Source of the DNA: a virus
IMG/VR virus record: IMGVR_UViG_3300046009_003320
Location: 1 to 24,941 of that record
DNA: 24,941 nucleotides
Reading direction: 5' to 3' (one strand)
How positions within the stretch are numbered: the first letter of the stretch is position 1; the number at the start of each line of letters is the position of its first letter. Of this stretch, positions 23,542 through 24,941 are shown piece after piece. The translations under genes were made by a program, and so were the position numbers. Below the pieces are notes generated by a model. The model saw only the letters and a program-made list of their open reading frames with translations. It was not told where the DNA came from and did not search any database.

Positions 23542-24167
23542 AACTACAGCTCGAAAAGACGCCGTGCTTCATCGTCTCGAAGCCTGAAAGCGAGAAGGAA
23601 AGACGTTGCATCCGCTACATGAAGACATTCGGAATCGATGCGGTTCCGATGTATGGATTCAGAGCTGAGAACTGTGGCATCTCGACCGACTACTACCACA
23701 CACGCGAGAAGGAGAAGGCAAAGGTCAAAACAATCGTCGCCGGACTCAGTCATTTCTCCGTCTGGTCGGCCATCAAGTGGATGGTTGAGTCGAAGGTGAC
23801 TGATCATCGGACGTTTCTGATTGTCGAGGACGACGTTGAGTTCACATGCGCCGATTGGAAGGCAAAGCTGGCCGACAATCTGGACTATCTGCCGAGCGAC
23901 TGGCATGTCGTCTACATCGGAAGCTGCTGCGCCGACCCGATTGAAGACCACGGCTACATCGCGTCGAATCTTTACAAGCTGGTCCGAGGCATGTGTACGC
24001 ATGCTTACCTTGTAAATTACGAAGGTGTCTGCAAACTACTCGAAACGAATCAGAAGGTTTGGGGTCCAATCGACATCCAGATGCTGGTCGATTCGATGCC
24101 TAGGATGAACTTTTACGGGATTCTTCCGAGGCTTGCTACGCAGGAGAACACAAAATTGTATCCATAA
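23538..24167 (+). CDS. GT25-type glycosyltransferase, copy 2
   Basis: A 209-residue GT25-type enzyme, started at 23538 in an ATGA overlap. Motifs line up with copy 1: CFIVSKPESEKERRCIRYMK at the N-terminus, AGLSHFSVWSAI for the acceptor helix, FLIVEDDVEF as the EDD motif, DWHVVYIGSCCADP, CTHAYLVNYEGVCKLL, then GPIDIQMLV and a closing RLATQENTKLYP. Shared blocks GSCCA, CTHxYxV, ETNxxV and PIDxQM show the two copies arose by duplication and then diverged. Different acceptor loops suggest they add successive sugars or act on different acceptors. The stop shares one base with the next ATG (TAATG). Confidence 0.78.
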   Translation: MKLQLEKTPCFIVSKPESEKERRCIRYMKTFGIDAVPMYGFRAENCGISTDYYHTREKEKAKVKTIVAGLSHFSVWSAIKWMVESKVTDHRTFLIVEDDVEFTCADWKAKLADNLDYLPSDWHVVYIGSCCADPIEDHGYIASNLYKLVRGMCTHAYLVNYEGVCKLLETNQKVWGPIDIQMLVDSMPRMNFYGILPRLATQENTKLYP

Positions 24168-24941
24168 TGAAAGACATCATCCGAAGTCTGTCTCTTAAAG
24201 CTCTCAAACGATTCGCAAATGGCGGTGATGGTCAGGCCGATTTGCTCATGCAGATCGAGGATTTGCAGAAGACGCTTGAGATTCGAACCAAAGAAAACGA
24301 AGAGCATCTCACCGAGGTCCGCGAGGAGCGCGACCATTGGCTTGCTCAATACGACGAAATCAAATTCGCAGCCGAGTTTCTAATGAGCTACGCAAAGAAC
24401 GACGTACCCAAGCTGGCCGAACAGTGCGACTGGGAGGTTGGCAAAATCACGCTTCCTGAGGAGGTTGGAACCTACTACTTCAACCCTGCAATCATTCAGG
24501 AACCGAGCGGTCAGATCCTGCTTTTCGCCCGACGCTGCCGCAACAAGCGCGAGAAGGATGAGGACGTTTACCTTGAGAAGAACGACATCGTTGTCTTTGA
24601 GCTGACCAAGGATCTTGGGGCCATCAAGAAGGCGTTGCTGACACTTACCTCGCACATGCCGGGAGAGCAGTTCGAAGATCCGCGCATCGTCAAGTTCGGC
24701 GACAAGTACGGACTAAGCTGCTGCACGTTCGTCCCATTCAAGAGCTACGCGCATCAGGCGATGTTCGTCTTGGACAAGCAGTTCCTGAACGTCGCCCGAT
24801 TCGACCCGATCTACGGCAACAACTACGCGCAGGCGATGGTGAACGATGGCCATGAGAAGAACTGGCTCTACTTCGTCCACGACAACACGCCACACATGGT
24901 GTATTCGGCCAATCCTCATGTCGTAGTGCGCCTTAATGGGC
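24167..24941 (+). CDS. five-bladed beta-propeller glycosidase/phosphorylase-like protein (GH130/GH43-like), 3' truncated
   Basis: An ORF of 258 codons that stays open to the right edge, starting at 24167 in a TAATG overlap. The N-terminal 25-65 region is a charged coiled coil (EDLQKTLEIRTKENEEHLTE). From about residue 95 it shows beta-propeller glycosidase features: YYFNPAIIQEPSGQILLFAR (the NPA start of a blade), EQFEDPRIVKFGDKYGLSC (the EDPR motif) and EKNWLYFVHDN followed by VYSANPHVVV (the EKNW and NPH motifs of GH130-type proteins). Such proteins cleave, phosphorolyse or transfer mannosyl-type sugars. It closes the glycan cassette as far as it is visible. The catalytic acid cannot be assigned with the C-terminus missing. 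Confidence 0.6.
   Translation, partial: MKDIIRSLSLKALKRFANGGDGQADLLMQIEDLQKTLEIRTKENEEHLTEVREERDHWLAQYDEIKFAAEFLMSYAKNDVPKLAEQCDWEVGKITLPEEVGTYYFNPAIIQEPSGQILLFARRCRNKREKDEDVYLEKNDIVVFELTKDLGAIKKALLTLTSHMPGEQFEDPRIVKFGDKYGLSCCTFVPFKSYAHQAMFVLDKQFLNVARFDPIYGNNYAQAMVNDGHEKNWLYFVHDNTPHMVYSANPHVVVRLNG

Noticed and set aside
1-24941. tRNA genes, CRISPR arrays, insertion sequences, integrase or attachment sites
   Set aside because: Intergenic space is almost absent and no cloverleaf, spaced direct-repeat array, transposase or recombinase motif was seen on either strand.

Overview
The window is a piece of a tailed double-stranded DNA bacteriophage genome (Caudoviricetes). The evidence is a phage large terminase, a portal, a tail nozzle/fibre set, three internal-virion-type proteins and a compact replication module of overlapping small genes. 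Gene content and order favour a short-tailed (podovirus-like) particle: no tape measure, major tail tube or sheath gene is visible, and the late cluster runs fibre, nozzle-like, collar, adaptor-like, then small, medium and very large internal virion proteins, like the T7 gp11-12-14-15-16 order. The genetic code looks standard, with TAA, TGA and TAG all used as stops. The host cannot be read from the sequence. Most of the window is GC-rich (hand-counted lines about 55-67%), with sharp AT-rich islands (about 30-42%).

Layout. (1) Positions 1-6349, plus strand: an early/replication module. It holds small ORFs, mostly joined by ATGA or GTGA overlaps, a ribbon-helix-helix-like regulator, an SF2 helicase, an SSB, an AT-rich HNH-type gene, a RuvC-like resolvase, a run of micro-genes, and a 606-residue primase-helicase. 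(2) Positions 6346-17131, minus strand: one long late operon with gaps of 30 nt or less. In transcription order it encodes a collagen-like/C1q-like fibre, a 617-residue nozzle-like protein, a tail-collar protein, an adaptor-like protein, three internal virion (ejection) proteins, and two small conserved basic proteins. (3) A 54-nt divergent gap. (4) Positions 17186-21716, plus strand: terminase large subunit, a cysteine-rich protein and the portal. (5) Positions 21722 to the right edge, plus strand: a tightly packed cassette of methyltransferase, GT25-type glycosyltransferase, methyltransferase, GT25-type glycosyltransferase, and a five-bladed beta-propeller glycosidase/phosphorylase-like protein cut by the window end.

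How it fits together. The left module supplies genome replication and recombination, the terminase and portal package DNA, and the minus-strand operon builds the tail and ejection machinery. The right-hand cassette lies where a scaffold and major capsid gene would often follow a portal. It looks like a phage-encoded glycan synthesis and methylation system that could decorate the virion (for example the collagen-like fibre) or modify host surface sugars. This cassette is the most unusual part of the window. No major capsid, scaffold, lysis, integrase, tRNA or DNA polymerase gene is visible, so the genome continues beyond the window.
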